Positions 44,701 to 52,138 of a stretch of DNA of 64,000 nt are shown here, piece by piece (the first letter of the stretch is position 1; the number at the start of each line of letters is the position of its first letter). This stretch comes from Marinomonas phaeophyticola (lineage in GTDB: Bacteria; Pseudomonadota; Gammaproteobacteria; Pseudomonadales; Marinomonadaceae), in NCBI RefSeq assembly GCF_026966905.1, contig NZ_JAPUBN010000011.1:310001-374000 (forward strand). The letters are read 5' to 3'. Below the pieces are notes generated by a model. It worked only from the letters and a program-made list of their open reading frames with translations, was not told where the DNA came from and did no database searches. A program made the translations under genes and the position numbers.

Positions 44701-45279
44701 CACAATGCAACGGTGGCCAGCAAATCAACATGGGATGGGTTAAAAGCAGCCGTTGATGCCGGAACCTCTTTGGAAAATCCTTTGACGGCGTTTAATGATG
44801 CATACAGTGGTTCGAGTTCGCAGTATGCCTCCGAAGTTAACTGGGGCACTAAGTCTGAAGCCATGTTGGCGGGGGCATTCGGTGCGGCAGTTAACAATCG
44901 ATATGGTGAGTTCTTAGAGCAGTATGCTGATGATTTTAAACAGGAAGCATACAGCGAAGGGCAGAGAATGGGATTGACCCCGATTCAAAGTCAAGTGTTC
45001 GCTCAAGCTTTCAATGAAGGTTTGGCGGGGCGCGTATTCAACTCTGAAGACTCATCGAGTTGGTCGCCTGAAATGCTAGGTCTAAGGGAGCAAATGCTAA
45101 ATGAGTATCGTCAAAAGGATGAGAGTGGCGCTTACATTCCTGACAGTGTGTCCGAAGAAGATAAAGCATTTGTGGATAAGCAGATAGCGGTGATCTCAAA
45201 TGCATCGCTTGCGGGAGATTATGCTCAGAACAACTTGATCGATATTAGGGCTTATAACCAGGCATCAGGAAGGAACTGA
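41710..45279 (+). CDS. traG: TraG mating-pair stabilisation and entry-exclusion target
   Basis: 1,189 residues. The N-terminal half has several membrane segments (for example YAITPLMAFVIALGQIG) and the TraG_N layout; the C-terminal half is a long periplasmic part rich in Ser and Gln. Residues 606-608 are Pro-Gly-Glu. In SXT/R391 elements this site decides the exclusion group; PGE marks group S by my recollection, and TDD group R. A terminator lies just after the stop, shared with the convergent eex gene. Confidence 0.95.
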   Translation: MWEIYSIGDSAFLEQVLNAVAMITGTGDFTSMVRIGLLIGVLMVSVQALMQGGRGINFQHVLVSWLVFATMFGPSTRVSIEDAYTGQVRVVDNVPIGVAAAGSTISTVGFQITRLFETAFSTPAMTEYGFASSLQSLIKVRKQVMDRSGLGDANRVAGSDIEQSWFNYIKECTLIGIDIGQKNLDQVLSDPNPMTAIRFDSRIYGTRIMLSGSSSDLDCTDAYSQLKLITESTFIPRLKQVLSASLGASSATDTDDVIRNALNNLGLASVNTQEYMTASVLLPIYEQSVTGKYMDDQAFTAAVMVNQAIEQRNTQWAAEQTLFQSIVRPMMTFFEGFIYAITPLMAFVIALGQIGMRMAGKYLLILLWIQLWMPVMAIINLYIHLTVAGKMSALDAFAGTEVPSFAGMMQMDSVLQTWIATGGMLASSVPAISLMLVYGSAITATHLAGRLQNGDAIDEKLASPDVAKNAPVMQSQSMFQNSALTGSAMTGASNLLSSFSVGNAVGSMVGSAKESMTQATQAFSRQVGNTMSRTFGEKLSYDNLSSVGRQIGSSNSASSAVVNQVTDDLQTRYGFGDDKKDAVRGLVSGVLSGGLRVGGDGTITNPGEKEVADKGFLGRLLGTGGNDSPQGNLPGVDKPDSSRVPKLSRVRAGLDLGGNFSGQVESSEGSSRSTTANTLTGEMQSLASSDSRRAEYRDAMVKDLSDSRRSGVEMSLSNQDYQSLQSSAQDVVTASNRFSELDQASYSLSGQRNTDGATLTRLAADNPEVMDYLGLYMNQHVEAGNRLRENLPMYQRLLPDDNQAYVAAAMESLTYSNSSTPAERDNDYQAAMAVMAMATGADLRSIQPRSNEGLSSTAPTFGGIQSQVESGVLGGYEDAATVQTQFNSAQSAYQTNLSGVDGQLNAHQQQAQQAVASDTSTYQSGLNSEAGSQWRSRIMADDSGVSGAEMFFNSASAIGDFSGKHTDAALHTLNHFGEDYESYKEQALAEPGSRGFLHNATVASKSTWDGLKAAVDAGTSLENPLTAFNDAYSGSSSQYASEVNWGTKSEAMLAGAFGAAVNNRYGEFLEQYADDFKQEAYSEGQRMGLTPIQSQVFAQAFNEGLAGRVFNSEDSSSWSPEMLGLREQMLNEYRQKDESGAYIPDSVSEEDKAFVDKQIAVISNASLAGDYAQNNLIDIRAYNQASGRN

Positions 45280-45289
45280 AAATAGAAGG

Positions 45290-45321
45290 TAGCCAGCTTG
45301 TGGTTGGCTGGCTATTTTTTT
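45290..45321 (+). terminator. Terminator after traG
   Basis: TAGCCAGC (45290-45297) and GCTGGCTA (45307-45314) form an 8-bp stem followed by seven T. The 3' arm includes the eex stop codon (45312-45314), so the two convergent genes share it. Confidence 0.85.
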
Positions 45322-45743
45322 GGCTTTTTGGGATACCTTGGATAAAAGCCATCAAAAAACGAATGGAGCTTATACCAATACCATTTTTCTTCAATGCTCA
45401 AAGTTCTACCCGAATCTTTAACTTGGCTACTCAAGAATCTAATTCCAGTACAAATAGCTAAGAAAAAGAGTCCCAAACCAACAATTGTCCAACTCGCTTG
45501 CCAATATGCGATTGCTACAAGCATAGTGATTATGGCAATAAGTCCGATGGGATTACAGGTCGCTTTGAATCCCAAGTAGCTGAAAAAAACGACGGTGCAG
45601 AACAGAAATGGCAGAGCCGCTAACTTGGCAGATGTCGTTAATATTTCTGATGGAAAGAAATGAGCCGCAGCCAAAGTTGCCAGAAAAAGCCCCAGTGATA
45701 TAAACCAGCAGCGTGCTGGTAAAGATTTAAGTAAGTTTGTCAT
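45312..45743 (-). CDS. eex: Eex, entry exclusion inner-membrane protein
   Basis: 143 residues, the length known for Eex in SXT/R391 elements; that length is why I chose ATG 45743 over a GTG eight codons upstream. Several hydrophobic segments (for example CWFISLGLFLATLAAAHFF and WTIVGLGLFFLAICTG) are followed by a charged C-terminal tail, which in this family decides exclusion specificity towards TraG. It would block redundant transfer between cells with the same group. Confidence 0.85.
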   Translation of the reverse strand: MTNLLKSLPARCWFISLGLFLATLAAAHFFPSEILTTSAKLAALPFLFCTVVFFSYLGFKATCNPIGLIAIITMLVAIAYWQASWTIVGLGLFFLAICTGIRFLSSQVKDSGRTLSIEEKWYWYKLHSFFDGFYPRYPKKPKK

Positions 45744-45761
45744 CTTCTTAGTACTCTCAAA

Positions 45762-45779
45762 GTGCACAGACAGTGCACA
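45762..45779. repeat. Direct repeat GTGCACA x2 upstream of eex
   Basis: GTGCACA at 45762-45768 and 45773-45779, 11 bases apart, each including the palindrome GTGCAC. It lies between setC and eex and could be an operator. Function is unknown. Confidence 0.6.
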
Positions 45780-45800
45780 ATCAAATCATGTATCAGCATG

Positions 45801-46334
45801 TTAGTTCTCAAAAAGTGCTCTAGTGGTTTGCTCGGCCATAATTTCGCACACAGGGCATTTAAGCTGAATGCGCTGTTGTGATACCGTCAAATACAGACTG
45901 CCGCATCGACACCGGTGTAAGGATGCAAGCTGTGATCTTAAATCACGAGCTAGAACCCAACCTTCATTGATGGTCAGTTTTTTCCAGGGGATCTCAGCTG
46001 GAAGATCTGCTTCTTTTCTTGCAACCAAATACGCATCGTAAGCCTTCATCAAAGCATCGATATTTAATTGCTTGTAGACATTATCACCACCAATATTGAC
46101 ATAAAGCGCCATCAGCAGGGAGCCTTCAACTAGGGCTCTTCTGCTTTTAACAATGGCATCAGATTCTGGTAATTGACCAGGACAAGGTGACTTGCCAGTC
46201 ACTTCTTTGTGCAGCCTTCTGATAATGTGGATTGGCAAACCAGTATCGAGCGCGATAATGGTTGTTCGAAATCCGTATTTAATAAGCAGCGAGGCTCGGG
46301 TAAACAGCTCACTTTTGGACAGGTTATCAATCAT
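45801..46334 (-). CDS. setC: SetC, FlhC-like transcription activator
   Basis: 177 residues. It has the FlhC-type layout, including the zinc-binding cysteines near the C-terminus (CRCGSLYL...LKCPVCE). With SetD it forms the master activator of ICE excision and transfer genes in this family. The start overlaps the setD stop (ATGA), implying coupling. Confidence 0.9.
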   Translation of the reverse strand: MIDNLSKSELFTRASLLIKYGFRTTIIALDTGLPIHIIRRLHKEVTGKSPCPGQLPESDAIVKSRRALVEGSLLMALYVNIGGDNVYKQLNIDALMKAYDAYLVARKEADLPAEIPWKKLTINEGWVLARDLRSQLASLHRCRCGSLYLTVSQQRIQLKCPVCEIMAEQTTRALFEN

Positions 46335-46630
46335 GCATCCCCCTTGTTGTTTAGGGTTGATAATAAATAAGCGATTCTTGGGATACCTGTGCCTTTGCTC
46401 TTCACCATCTCAATCAGTTGGCTTTGGTTACCCCTTGGTTGAAACAGCATGAATGATGAGGTCGCAACTCGTTGCAGGTCGTCAACACCGGCATTAATCA
46501 GTGCATCCACCACGTCGCGTGTAAGTCCAAAGCGCAAGACCGCCTCTTGCGGATCAATTCGCGCTAATTCACGTGCTGCGTGTAGGTACGCCAAATTTAA
46601 TTGATAGAAGTCTTGTTGATTGGTTGTCAT
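46331..46630 (-). CDS. setD: SetD, FlhD-like transcription activator
   Basis: 99 residues, helical, of the FlhD fold type (QLNLAYLHAARELARIDPQE, RFGLTRDVVDALI). It partners SetC to activate int, xis and tra operons. GGAGG is 7 bases from the ATG. The ATG overlaps the stop of the upstream transglycosylase gene (ATGA). Confidence 0.9.
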   Translation of the reverse strand: MTTNQQDFYQLNLAYLHAARELARIDPQEAVLRFGLTRDVVDALINAGVDDLQRVATSSFMLFQPRGNQSQLIEMVKSKGTGIPRIAYLLSTLNNKGDA

Positions 46631-47175
46631 TGACGGACCTCCAGTTCATGTAAAATATTGCGATAGATAGAAAGCACTCTTTGCCCATACCAGCGTGCAC
46701 GCTCTTCGTTCCAACTGTGATAGCGGCCTATGCCAAGCTCTAAATCGTTTGGTGAAGACTTGATTGCTTCGGCCAAAATACTGGAGCCGACAGTAAGGTT
46801 GGTGATGGGGTCTAGCAGTTCTGCTGCTGAGCTCACTCGATGCCCATGCCAATGCAAATTGATTTGCATAAGGCCAATATCGAGCTGGTATTTTTCAGTC
46901 TCTTGCAGTGCTTGGTTTAACAGTTGCTCCGCTTCTGTCTTAGATTTGGCGTAGGTTGCGTTTGAACCATTGCGAATTGCGTATGGCCATGGACTGGTCA
47001 TGTTAAGACCTCGATGTGAGGCCGACTCAGCCAAGGCAACGGCGTAGAGCATGACTGGATCAATACCAACATTTTGTGCTGCTTTTTCCCACTGATAGCC
47101 CGGAAACGCATAGACTGAAGTGCTTGCGGACATGGCTATCACTAGGGCAACGGTTTTTGCTTTAATCGTTTTCAT
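46627..47175 (-). CDS. Lytic transglycosylase of the conjugation system
   Basis: 182 residues with a signal peptide (to about VYA, residue 23). The SLT-like motif YAVALAESASHRG (catalytic Glu) is followed by IGLMQINLHWHGH and ITNLTVGSSILAE, the usual N- and C-terminal parts of the fold. It opens peptidoglycan for the transfer channel. GAGGA is 6 bases before the ATG. It overlaps the end of the upstream gene by 14 bases and setD by 4. Confidence 0.9.
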   Translation of the reverse strand: MKTIKAKTVALVIAMSASTSVYAFPGYQWEKAAQNVGIDPVMLYAVALAESASHRGLNMTSPWPYAIRNGSNATYAKSKTEAEQLLNQALQETEKYQLDIGLMQINLHWHGHRVSSAAELLDPITNLTVGSSILAEAIKSSPNDLELGIGRYHSWNEERARWYGQRVLSIYRNILHELEVRQ

Positions 47176-47824
47176 TTTTGTCCTCTAATTGATTTCCGAG
47201 AAGCGCCTGAATGGCTTTCGGGCTTATTCTTTTTAATGGCACTGCGCTAAAGTCAGCGATGCCTCTCGTATAAACTTGTGCCGCTTTTGACCAGTCACCC
47301 ACGGCAACAGGCGCTTGCATATCAAATCCTTTTTGCTGGTTCTGATGGTCTGCAATACCCTGTAATAGCCTTGGGTATTCACCCACTTCGTCCCGTAGCA
47401 AGTAAGCCTGGTAGCGTGTTAAAAACTCTTTTTGCTTAAAGGGGTATTCCCTGTCATCAACCTTGCAGAGTTCAACCCATCCACCCATGTCTGAAATCAC
47501 GCGGTGAATAAGCGCATCGTCAAACATCACGGATGTCCAAGCGCCAACCTGACGAACAGCCTTGTCAACTTTGTTCCAAGCAACCATGGCTCTTGAACCC
47601 GAGTTGCCATCGATATGCTTGATGACGTCAGCGGGCTTTGGAAAAAATTGCCCAGTATCCGGTGATTGAATATGCCGAGTCAGACCGATTCGTACCTCTT
47701 CAATGCTGTAAGCGCGAAGAGATTCAAATGCGATGGATAGCAATTGCGGTGATACGCTTTTGCCATACATGGCCCAAGCTGCTCCCCAAACTTCAGCAAA
47801 CTCGCGTTTATCAACCTCCTGCAC
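47162..47824 (-). CDS. Phage-like replication-region protein (upstream of transglycosylase)
   Basis: 220 residues. I chose GTG 47824, with GGGAGG upstream, over TTG 47890, which has no ribosome binding site; the choice is uncertain. Helical, with DKREFAEVWGAAWAMYGKS, then YSIEEVRIGLTRHIQSPDTG and FFPKPADVIKHI, a layout seen in phage replication-region proteins such as DUF6475-type. In the leftward operon from croS to setC in SXT-like elements. Function is unknown. Confidence 0.65.
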   Translation of the reverse strand: MQEVDKREFAEVWGAAWAMYGKSVSPQLLSIAFESLRAYSIEEVRIGLTRHIQSPDTGQFFPKPADVIKHIDGNSGSRAMVAWNKVDKAVRQVGAWTSVMFDDALIHRVISDMGGWVELCKVDDREYPFKQKEFLTRYQAYLLRDEVGEYPRLLQGIADHQNQQKGFDMQAPVAVGDWSKAAQVYTRGIADFSAVPLKRISPKAIQALLGNQLEDKNEND

Positions 47825-48101
47825 TTGAACGAACCTCCCGAATACCTGGTCCGGCCCAGCTTTCAGCGATGCGACGATTGCTTTCTTCAATATTCAACTG
47901 GTGATTGCTGCCTTTTAGCCCCATCGATGTTTGCTGTACTTCATCAATGCGAACGTACTCGTCTTCCCATTGCCGGTTTAAAAGCCAGTTATGTGGCATA
48001 GGGGTCTTAGTCCGATCTTGATACTGCAATCGGTTGTCTCGTTGCTCTTTCCAGCGTGTTAGTACTTCCAAGGCGAGTTCATGGTCTTCATCGAGACCCA
48101 T
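47811..48101 (-). CDS. C-terminal part of the phage-like replication protein, in the -1 frame
   Basis: 96 residues if started at ATG 48101, with no ribosome binding site of note. The sequence (LALEVLTRWKEQRDN, then RTKTPMPHNWLLNRQWEDEY) is the usual C-terminal region of phage replication O-like proteins, which follows the part encoded upstream in the overlapping frame. The overlap is 43 bases. Frameshifting at the A7 run (48129-48135) would fuse the two into one product of about 289 residues. Could also be translated separately. Confidence 0.6.
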   Translation of the reverse strand: MGLDEDHELALEVLTRWKEQRDNRLQYQDRTKTPMPHNWLLNRQWEDEYVRIDEVQQTSMGLKGSNHQLNIEESNRRIAESWAGPGIREVRSSAGG

Positions 48102-48679
48102 GCGTAGCCATTCTTCTTTGGCTTTCGCTTTTTTTCTTTGCGTATTTGTACTTCCCAGAAGTCTTCAAACTGTATGTTGTTAACAGTTTTAACTGTTGGT
48201 TTATTGCTTCTCTCAGAGTCATCCGACCGTTGAGAGTCCCTTACCGGGTTGCCATCAGGCATAAACAATGATGAAAATTCTTCTGGTAGCCGAGCTTGAA
48301 AAGCGGCAAGAGACTTCAAAAGCGATGCCATACCAACGAAGTCGGCAGGTACATCTTTAAGCAACCGAAAGGCTGCTTTACCTTGGTTTGGGTTTTCGAT
48401 TGGGTTGTGCTTCAGAAAGCTCCGAATTAAAGTCCAACCGGATTCCTCGCAACGAATCAGGAACTGATCTTGTTCTAACTCACTTAAAGCCTTGGCAACC
48501 TGTTGCTCATCCCAGTTCAAGTCAGAAGCAACGTAACCAATCGGCAATCGAAAGCAGCCAAGCAAATTACAATGTGGGCATGTAAGCAAATACAGTCCTA
48601 GCAACTTCGCAGAGTCACTCCAGGACAAAACGTTTTGCTTTAGCCAAAAGCGGGTGTAGACCTTGCCATAATCACGCAT
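48059..48679 (-). CDS. Phage replication O-like protein, N-terminal frame
   Basis: 206 residues from ATG 48679 (a GTG at 48691 is possible). The N-terminal half has a winged-helix look (FWLKQNVLSWSDSAKLLGLY, LGCFRLPIGYVASDLNWDEQ, ALSELEQDQFLIRCEESGW), like phage replication initiators. The end reads FEDFWEVQIRKEKKRKPKKN and stops, while the -1 frame reads KAKAKEEWLRMGLDEDHE, the sequence expected for the family. The junction is the codon string GAA AAA AAG, a perfect A AAA AAG slippery site. Confidence 0.65.
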   Translation of the reverse strand: MRDYGKVYTRFWLKQNVLSWSDSAKLLGLYLLTCPHCNLLGCFRLPIGYVASDLNWDEQQVAKALSELEQDQFLIRCEESGWTLIRSFLKHNPIENPNQGKAAFRLLKDVPADFVGMASLLKSLAAFQARLPEEFSSLFMPDGNPVRDSQRSDDSERSNKPTVKTVNNIQFEDFWEVQIRKEKKRKPKKNGYAWVSMKTMNSPWKY

Positions 48680-48734
48680 GGAAGAACTCACTTTTGTCTG
48701 TAAGTAAAATGCTGACCATTACTTGCCCTTAGTC

Positions 48735-48986
48735 CTACTGATTACTGACGTTCAGCTCGCTTGAGCATTCGGGATAGATATCTGGTCTTAACTGAGATCG
48801 GGTTACCAGTCCTTGCGTAGCTTGTTCTATGGGTAAAACGAATTCAGCAGGAACGCGTCCTGATTTATTTAACCAAAACCAGACGTTTTGCTGTTTTGAG
48901 TTGATGGCTCGTGCTAGTGCTGATTGCCCGCCGACCAAGTCAATGGCACGGCGAAGATGTTTTTGTGTCGTGTTAAACACTTCCAT
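48735..48986 (-). CDS. croS: CroS, Cro-like repressor
   Basis: 83 residues with a helix-turn-helix of the Cro/YdaS type (VGGQSALARAINSKQQNVWFW). AGGAG is 7 bases from the ATG. It is divergent from setR across four operators, as Cro is from cI in lambda, and heads the leftward operon that includes setDC. Confidence 0.85.
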   Translation of the reverse strand: MEVFNTTQKHLRRAIDLVGGQSALARAINSKQQNVWFWLNKSGRVPAEFVLPIEQATQGLVTRSQLRPDIYPECSSELNVSNQ

Positions 48987-48997
48987 ACCGTCTCCTG

Positions 48998-49092
48998 TTA
49001 CAATAATAACTGTTACAAGATTGAATGTTACAGTTTAAACTGTAAGGTGGTCAACAGTTAAAATTGTTGAAAGGCTACAGTTTTATTTGTAG
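48998..49092. promoter_or_regulatory. Four-operator SetR/CroS control region
   Basis: Four 18-bp operators between croS and setR: TTACAATAATAACTGTTA (48998-49015), perfect palindrome TTACAGTTTAAACTGTAA (49028-49045), CAACAGTTAAAATTGTTG (49052-49069) and CTACAGTTTTATTTGTAG (49075-49092). The shared half-site is ACAGTT. Four SetR operators at this place are known for SXT/R391 elements. The divergent promoters overlap them. Confidence 0.85.
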
Positions 49093-49103
49093 AATAAAAG
49101 CTT

Positions 49104-49751
49104 ATGAAAACTTTATCTGAACGACTAAATCATGCCTTGCAGCTTACTGGAGTGACTCAGTCTGAGTTGGCTCGTCGCATTGGCATAAAACAGCAGTCGA
49201 TCAGCCAGATTTGCTCTGGTAAATCGGCTAGGTCTCGTTACACCATGCAGATCGCGGAGGCGCTTCGCGTAAATGCTCATTGGCTCTCCACAGGTGATGG
49301 CGAAATTGGATTAGGGGTCGGTAATGTTGAAGTAGGGCCTGACATTAAAGGGAGAATTCCTCTTATTAATTGGGTTCAGGCTGGGGATTGGACTGAAATA
49401 GCGGAGGGATTTGCCTTTGAAGATGCAGAAGAGTGGCGTGAAGTCACTGGGAAAGCACACGAAGGTTGTTTCGCACTGCGTGTAAAAGGCGACAGTATGG
49501 AAAACCCAAGCGGCAAAAGATCAATACCTGAGGGAGCTGTGATCGTTGTAGATCCTGATGCTCCTTACTCATCTGGTTCATTGGTTGTAGCGCGGCTTGA
49601 CGATTCAAGAGAAGCAACCTTTAAACAATTAGTCTTGGATGGTGAGCAAAAATATCTGAAGCCTCTTAATCCACAATATCCAGTAATACCGATCAACGGC
49701 AACTACTCAATTATAGGCGTTGTTAAACAAGCTATCATCGATTTTTGCTAG
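49104..49751 (+). CDS. setR: SetR, cI-like repressor with self-cleaving peptidase domain
   Basis: 215 residues. N-terminal HTH (LTGVTQSELARRIGIKQQSI) and C-terminal S24/LexA peptidase. The likely autocleavage site is Ala-Gly in VQAGDW (residues 92-97), the catalytic Ser is in GDSMENPS and the Lys in FKQLVL. DNA damage through RecA would cause cleavage and induce the ICE. It is the last ICE gene before the chromosome junction. Confidence 0.95.
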   Translation: MKTLSERLNHALQLTGVTQSELARRIGIKQQSISQICSGKSARSRYTMQIAEALRVNAHWLSTGDGEIGLGVGNVEVGPDIKGRIPLINWVQAGDWTEIAEGFAFEDAEEWREVTGKAHEGCFALRVKGDSMENPSGKRSIPEGAVIVVDPDAPYSSGSLVVARLDDSREATFKQLVLDGEQKYLKPLNPQYPVIPINGNYSIIGVVKQAIIDFC

Positions 49752-49930
49752 CGAATGAATTTGTGGTTTAGCCACAGTTGTTCATGAGCTGAAGAAGCAA
49801 AGATTGCAAACAGCTACAACTGAGCATTGGCGCACGCTGAGAGTAAACGGTAACTGATTAGATAACCATTGATTGTTTATAAAGTCAAGATCAGCGAAAA
49901 TAGCGGCCAATTACGATTAACACGACGGAT

Positions 49931-50007
49931 TTGACAAGCGAAGAACTGAAAAGAGAGTACTTCCAAAAGTGTGTACAAATCCGTGTACAAACTAAAAGAA
50001 TTTATAC
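49931..50007 (+). promoter_or_regulatory. Right-end region upstream of prfC, with GTGTACAAA repeats
   Basis: A TTGACA box at 49931-49936 has a weak -10 candidate (AGAGTA) 17 bases later. SXT-type elements supply a new promoter for the interrupted prfC, so this is a plausible one. A 9-bp direct repeat GTGTACAAA lies at 49971-49979 and 49983-49991. It lies just outside the junction and could bind Int or Xis. Assignment is tentative. Confidence 0.4.
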
Positions 50008-50110
50008 ATGGCAAACCAAGATTTTCTCAATGAAATCAATAAGCGAAGGACCTTTGCTATCATCTCCCACCCGGATGCGGGTAAAACAACCATTACTGAA
50101 AAGCTATTAT
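50008..50110. other. Right attachment junction (attR) within prfC
   Basis: SXT/R391 elements integrate in the 5' end of prfC, so the ICE boundary lies in the first about 100 bases of this gene. The sequence runs from ICE-specific (after setR) to the conserved RF3 core ([17 protein letters not shown]). The exact core cannot be fixed without the left junction or an empty site. Confidence 0.6.
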
Positions 50111-51594
50111 TGTTAGGTCAGTTAATTCAAACCGCTGGCTCGGTGAAAGGTCGTAAAGGGGACAAACACGCTACGTCTGACTGGATGACAATGGAGCAGC
50201 AGCGGGGAATTTCCATTACTTCTTCCGTAATGCAGTTTCCCTATAAGGACCGTATTGTTAATTTATTGGATACGCCTGGACACGAAGATTTTTCGGAAGA
50301 TACCTATAGAACCTTAACTGCGGTAGATTCCGTATTAATGGTGATCGACGGAGCGAAAGGTGTAGAGGATCGTACTATTAAATTGATGGACGTTTGTCGT
50401 TTACGCGATACGCCTATTCTGACCTTTATTAATAAGATGGACCGAGATATTCGTGATCCAATTGAATTATTAGATGAAGTCGAAGATGTGTTAAAGATTA
50501 GGGCGGCCCCCATTACTTGGCCGATCGGAATGAGTCACTTTTTTAAAGGGGTTTATAACCTTTATACAGATACCATTCATGTTTTTATTCGTGGTCGAGG
50601 CCATACGTTAACGGATGACATTCAAATTAAGGGGTTGGACTCAGATGAAGCTCGAGAGCACCTTGGTGACTTGTATGATGATTTTGTGGATGAGATTGAT
50701 CTAGTTAAAGGTGCGAGTCATGAATTTGATCTAGATGAGTATTTGGCTGGTCGTATTACACCTGTGTTTTTCGGCACTGCGTTGTCGAACTTTGGTATCC
50801 GAGAAATGCTAGATGGCTTTGTTCAGTGGGCTCCGGCACCAATGGGACGCGGAACCTTAACGCGTCATGTAGAGTCCAGGGAAGAGGCGTTTTCTGGCTT
50901 TATATTTAAAATACAAGCGAATATGGATCCAAAACATCGTGACCGTGTTGCTTTTATGCGTATTTGTTCTGGTTCGTATCGAAAAGGTATGAAAATGCGC
51001 CATAACCGCCTTGGTAAAGACGTGAAAGTCACGGATGCGGTCTCCTTTACGGCGGGTGATCGTGATAGCGTTGATGAAGCTTGGTCTGGAGACATTATTG
51101 GATTACATAATCATGGGACGATTCAGATAGGGGATACTTTTACTGAAGGTGAAGATTTGAAATTCACAGGTATTCCGCATTTTGCGCCAGAGTTGTATCG
51201 TCGTGTACGTTTGACAGACCCGCTAAAAATGAAAGCGTTACAAAAAGGCTTACAACAACTGTCAGAAGAAGGTTCGACTCAGCTGTTTATGCCACAGCGT
51301 AACAATGAGCTAATTGTTGGAGCCGTTGGACAATTGCAATTTGAAGTCGTGTCCTACCGTCTAAAAGACGAATATAAAGTAGAATGTATTTATGAAGCCG
51401 TTAACGTCAATACGGCCCGCTGGGTTGAGTGTGACGACCCTAAAAAGTTTGAAGAATTTAAGCGTAAATGCTATGACTATTTAGCGGTGGATGGGGGTGG
51501 TCATTTAACCTATTTGGCGCCTACTCGGGTAAACCTAATGATGGCTGAAGAAAAATGGCCTGATGTTCGTTTTAGAGCCACTCGAGAGCATTAG
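50008..51594 (+). CDS. prfC: Peptide chain release factor 3 (5' end replaced by ICE)
   Basis: 528 residues, full RF3 length. GTPase motifs SHPDAGKTT (residues 17-25), [16 protein letters not shown] and NKMDRD are intact. RF3 removes RF1/RF2 from the ribosome after termination. The N-terminus ([11 protein letters not shown]) comes from the ICE end, as is normal for this family, and the gene stays functional. No good ribosome binding site precedes the ATG. Confidence 0.95.
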   Translation: MANQDFLNEINKRRTFAIISHPDAGKTTITEKLLLLGQLIQTAGSVKGRKGDKHATSDWMTMEQQRGISITSSVMQFPYKDRIVNLLDTPGHEDFSEDTYRTLTAVDSVLMVIDGAKGVEDRTIKLMDVCRLRDTPILTFINKMDRDIRDPIELLDEVEDVLKIRAAPITWPIGMSHFFKGVYNLYTDTIHVFIRGRGHTLTDDIQIKGLDSDEAREHLGDLYDDFVDEIDLVKGASHEFDLDEYLAGRITPVFFGTALSNFGIREMLDGFVQWAPAPMGRGTLTRHVESREEAFSGFIFKIQANMDPKHRDRVAFMRICSGSYRKGMKMRHNRLGKDVKVTDAVSFTAGDRDSVDEAWSGDIIGLHNHGTIQIGDTFTEGEDLKFTGIPHFAPELYRRVRLTDPLKMKALQKGLQQLSEEGSTQLFMPQRNNELIVGAVGQLQFEVVSYRLKDEYKVECIYEAVNVNTARWVECDDPKKFEEFKRKCYDYLAVDGGGHLTYLAPTRVNLMMAEEKWPDVRFRATREH

Positions 51595-51711
51595 GAATTA
51601 TCCTGCTAACCCCTGATATTAGTTACAAACTCTATACTTGACTAAATTACTAGGATAAGATTGTCTTATTCTAGTAAAACGGATTAGGTAACGATTGTGG
51701 TAGTAGAAATG

Positions 51712-52056
51712 AGTGACGTGCAATCAGCTGAGCCTTTTGAGTTTACCTCTGCTGCGGCGGCAAAACTCAAAGCATTGATTGAAGAAGAAGAGAACGAAAA
51801 ACTGATGTTGCGTGTTTACGTTACAGGTGGCGGTTGCTCTGGTTTTCAATATGGCTTTACATTTGATGATGAATTTCAAGAAGACGATACCTCGGTAAAA
51901 AAAGATGGTGTCATAATGGTGGTTGATCCATTGAGCTTTCAGTACTTGGTTGGCTCTGAGGTCGATTACAAAGAAAACTTAGAGGGCTCTCGTTTTACGG
52001 TGCAAAATCCGAACGCAACGACAACATGTGGTTGTGGCGCGAGCTTTAGTATTTAA
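51712..52056 (+). CDS. erpA: Iron-sulfur cluster insertion protein ErpA
   Basis: About 114 residues from ATG 51712, or 119 from GTG 51697. A-type scaffold with the three Cys: GGCSGFQY and TCGCGASF. It delivers Fe-S clusters to apoproteins such as IspG. It is chromosomal, 100 bases after prfC. A terminator follows. Confidence 0.9.
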   Translation, partial: SDVQSAEPFEFTSAAAAKLKALIEEEENEKLMLRVYVTGGGCSGFQYGFTFDDEFQEDDTSVKKDGVIMVVDPLSFQYLVGSEVDYKENLEGSRFTVQNPNATTTCGCGASFSI

Positions 52057-52081
52057 ACTTTCATTGGTCAATGACGTGTAT

Positions 52082-52116
52082 AAAACCTTAAGGTATTCTT
52101 CTTTAAGGTTTTTTTT
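52082..52116 (+). terminator. Intrinsic terminator after erpA
   Basis: AAAACCTTAA (52082-52091) and TTAAGGTTTT (52103-52112) followed by further T. Confidence 0.85.
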
Positions 52117-52138
52117 GCTTTCTTGCTTATCCTTTCTG

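Noticed and set aside
41710-45279. Several minus-strand frames of 60-110 codons inside traG
   Set aside because: They are shadows of a strongly coding gene with no start signals or recognisable domains.
1-50000. Insertion sequences, integrons or antibiotic resistance genes in the ICE part
   Set aside because: I saw no transposase, integron integrase or resistance determinant in this window; the int/xis and left-end cargo are outside it.
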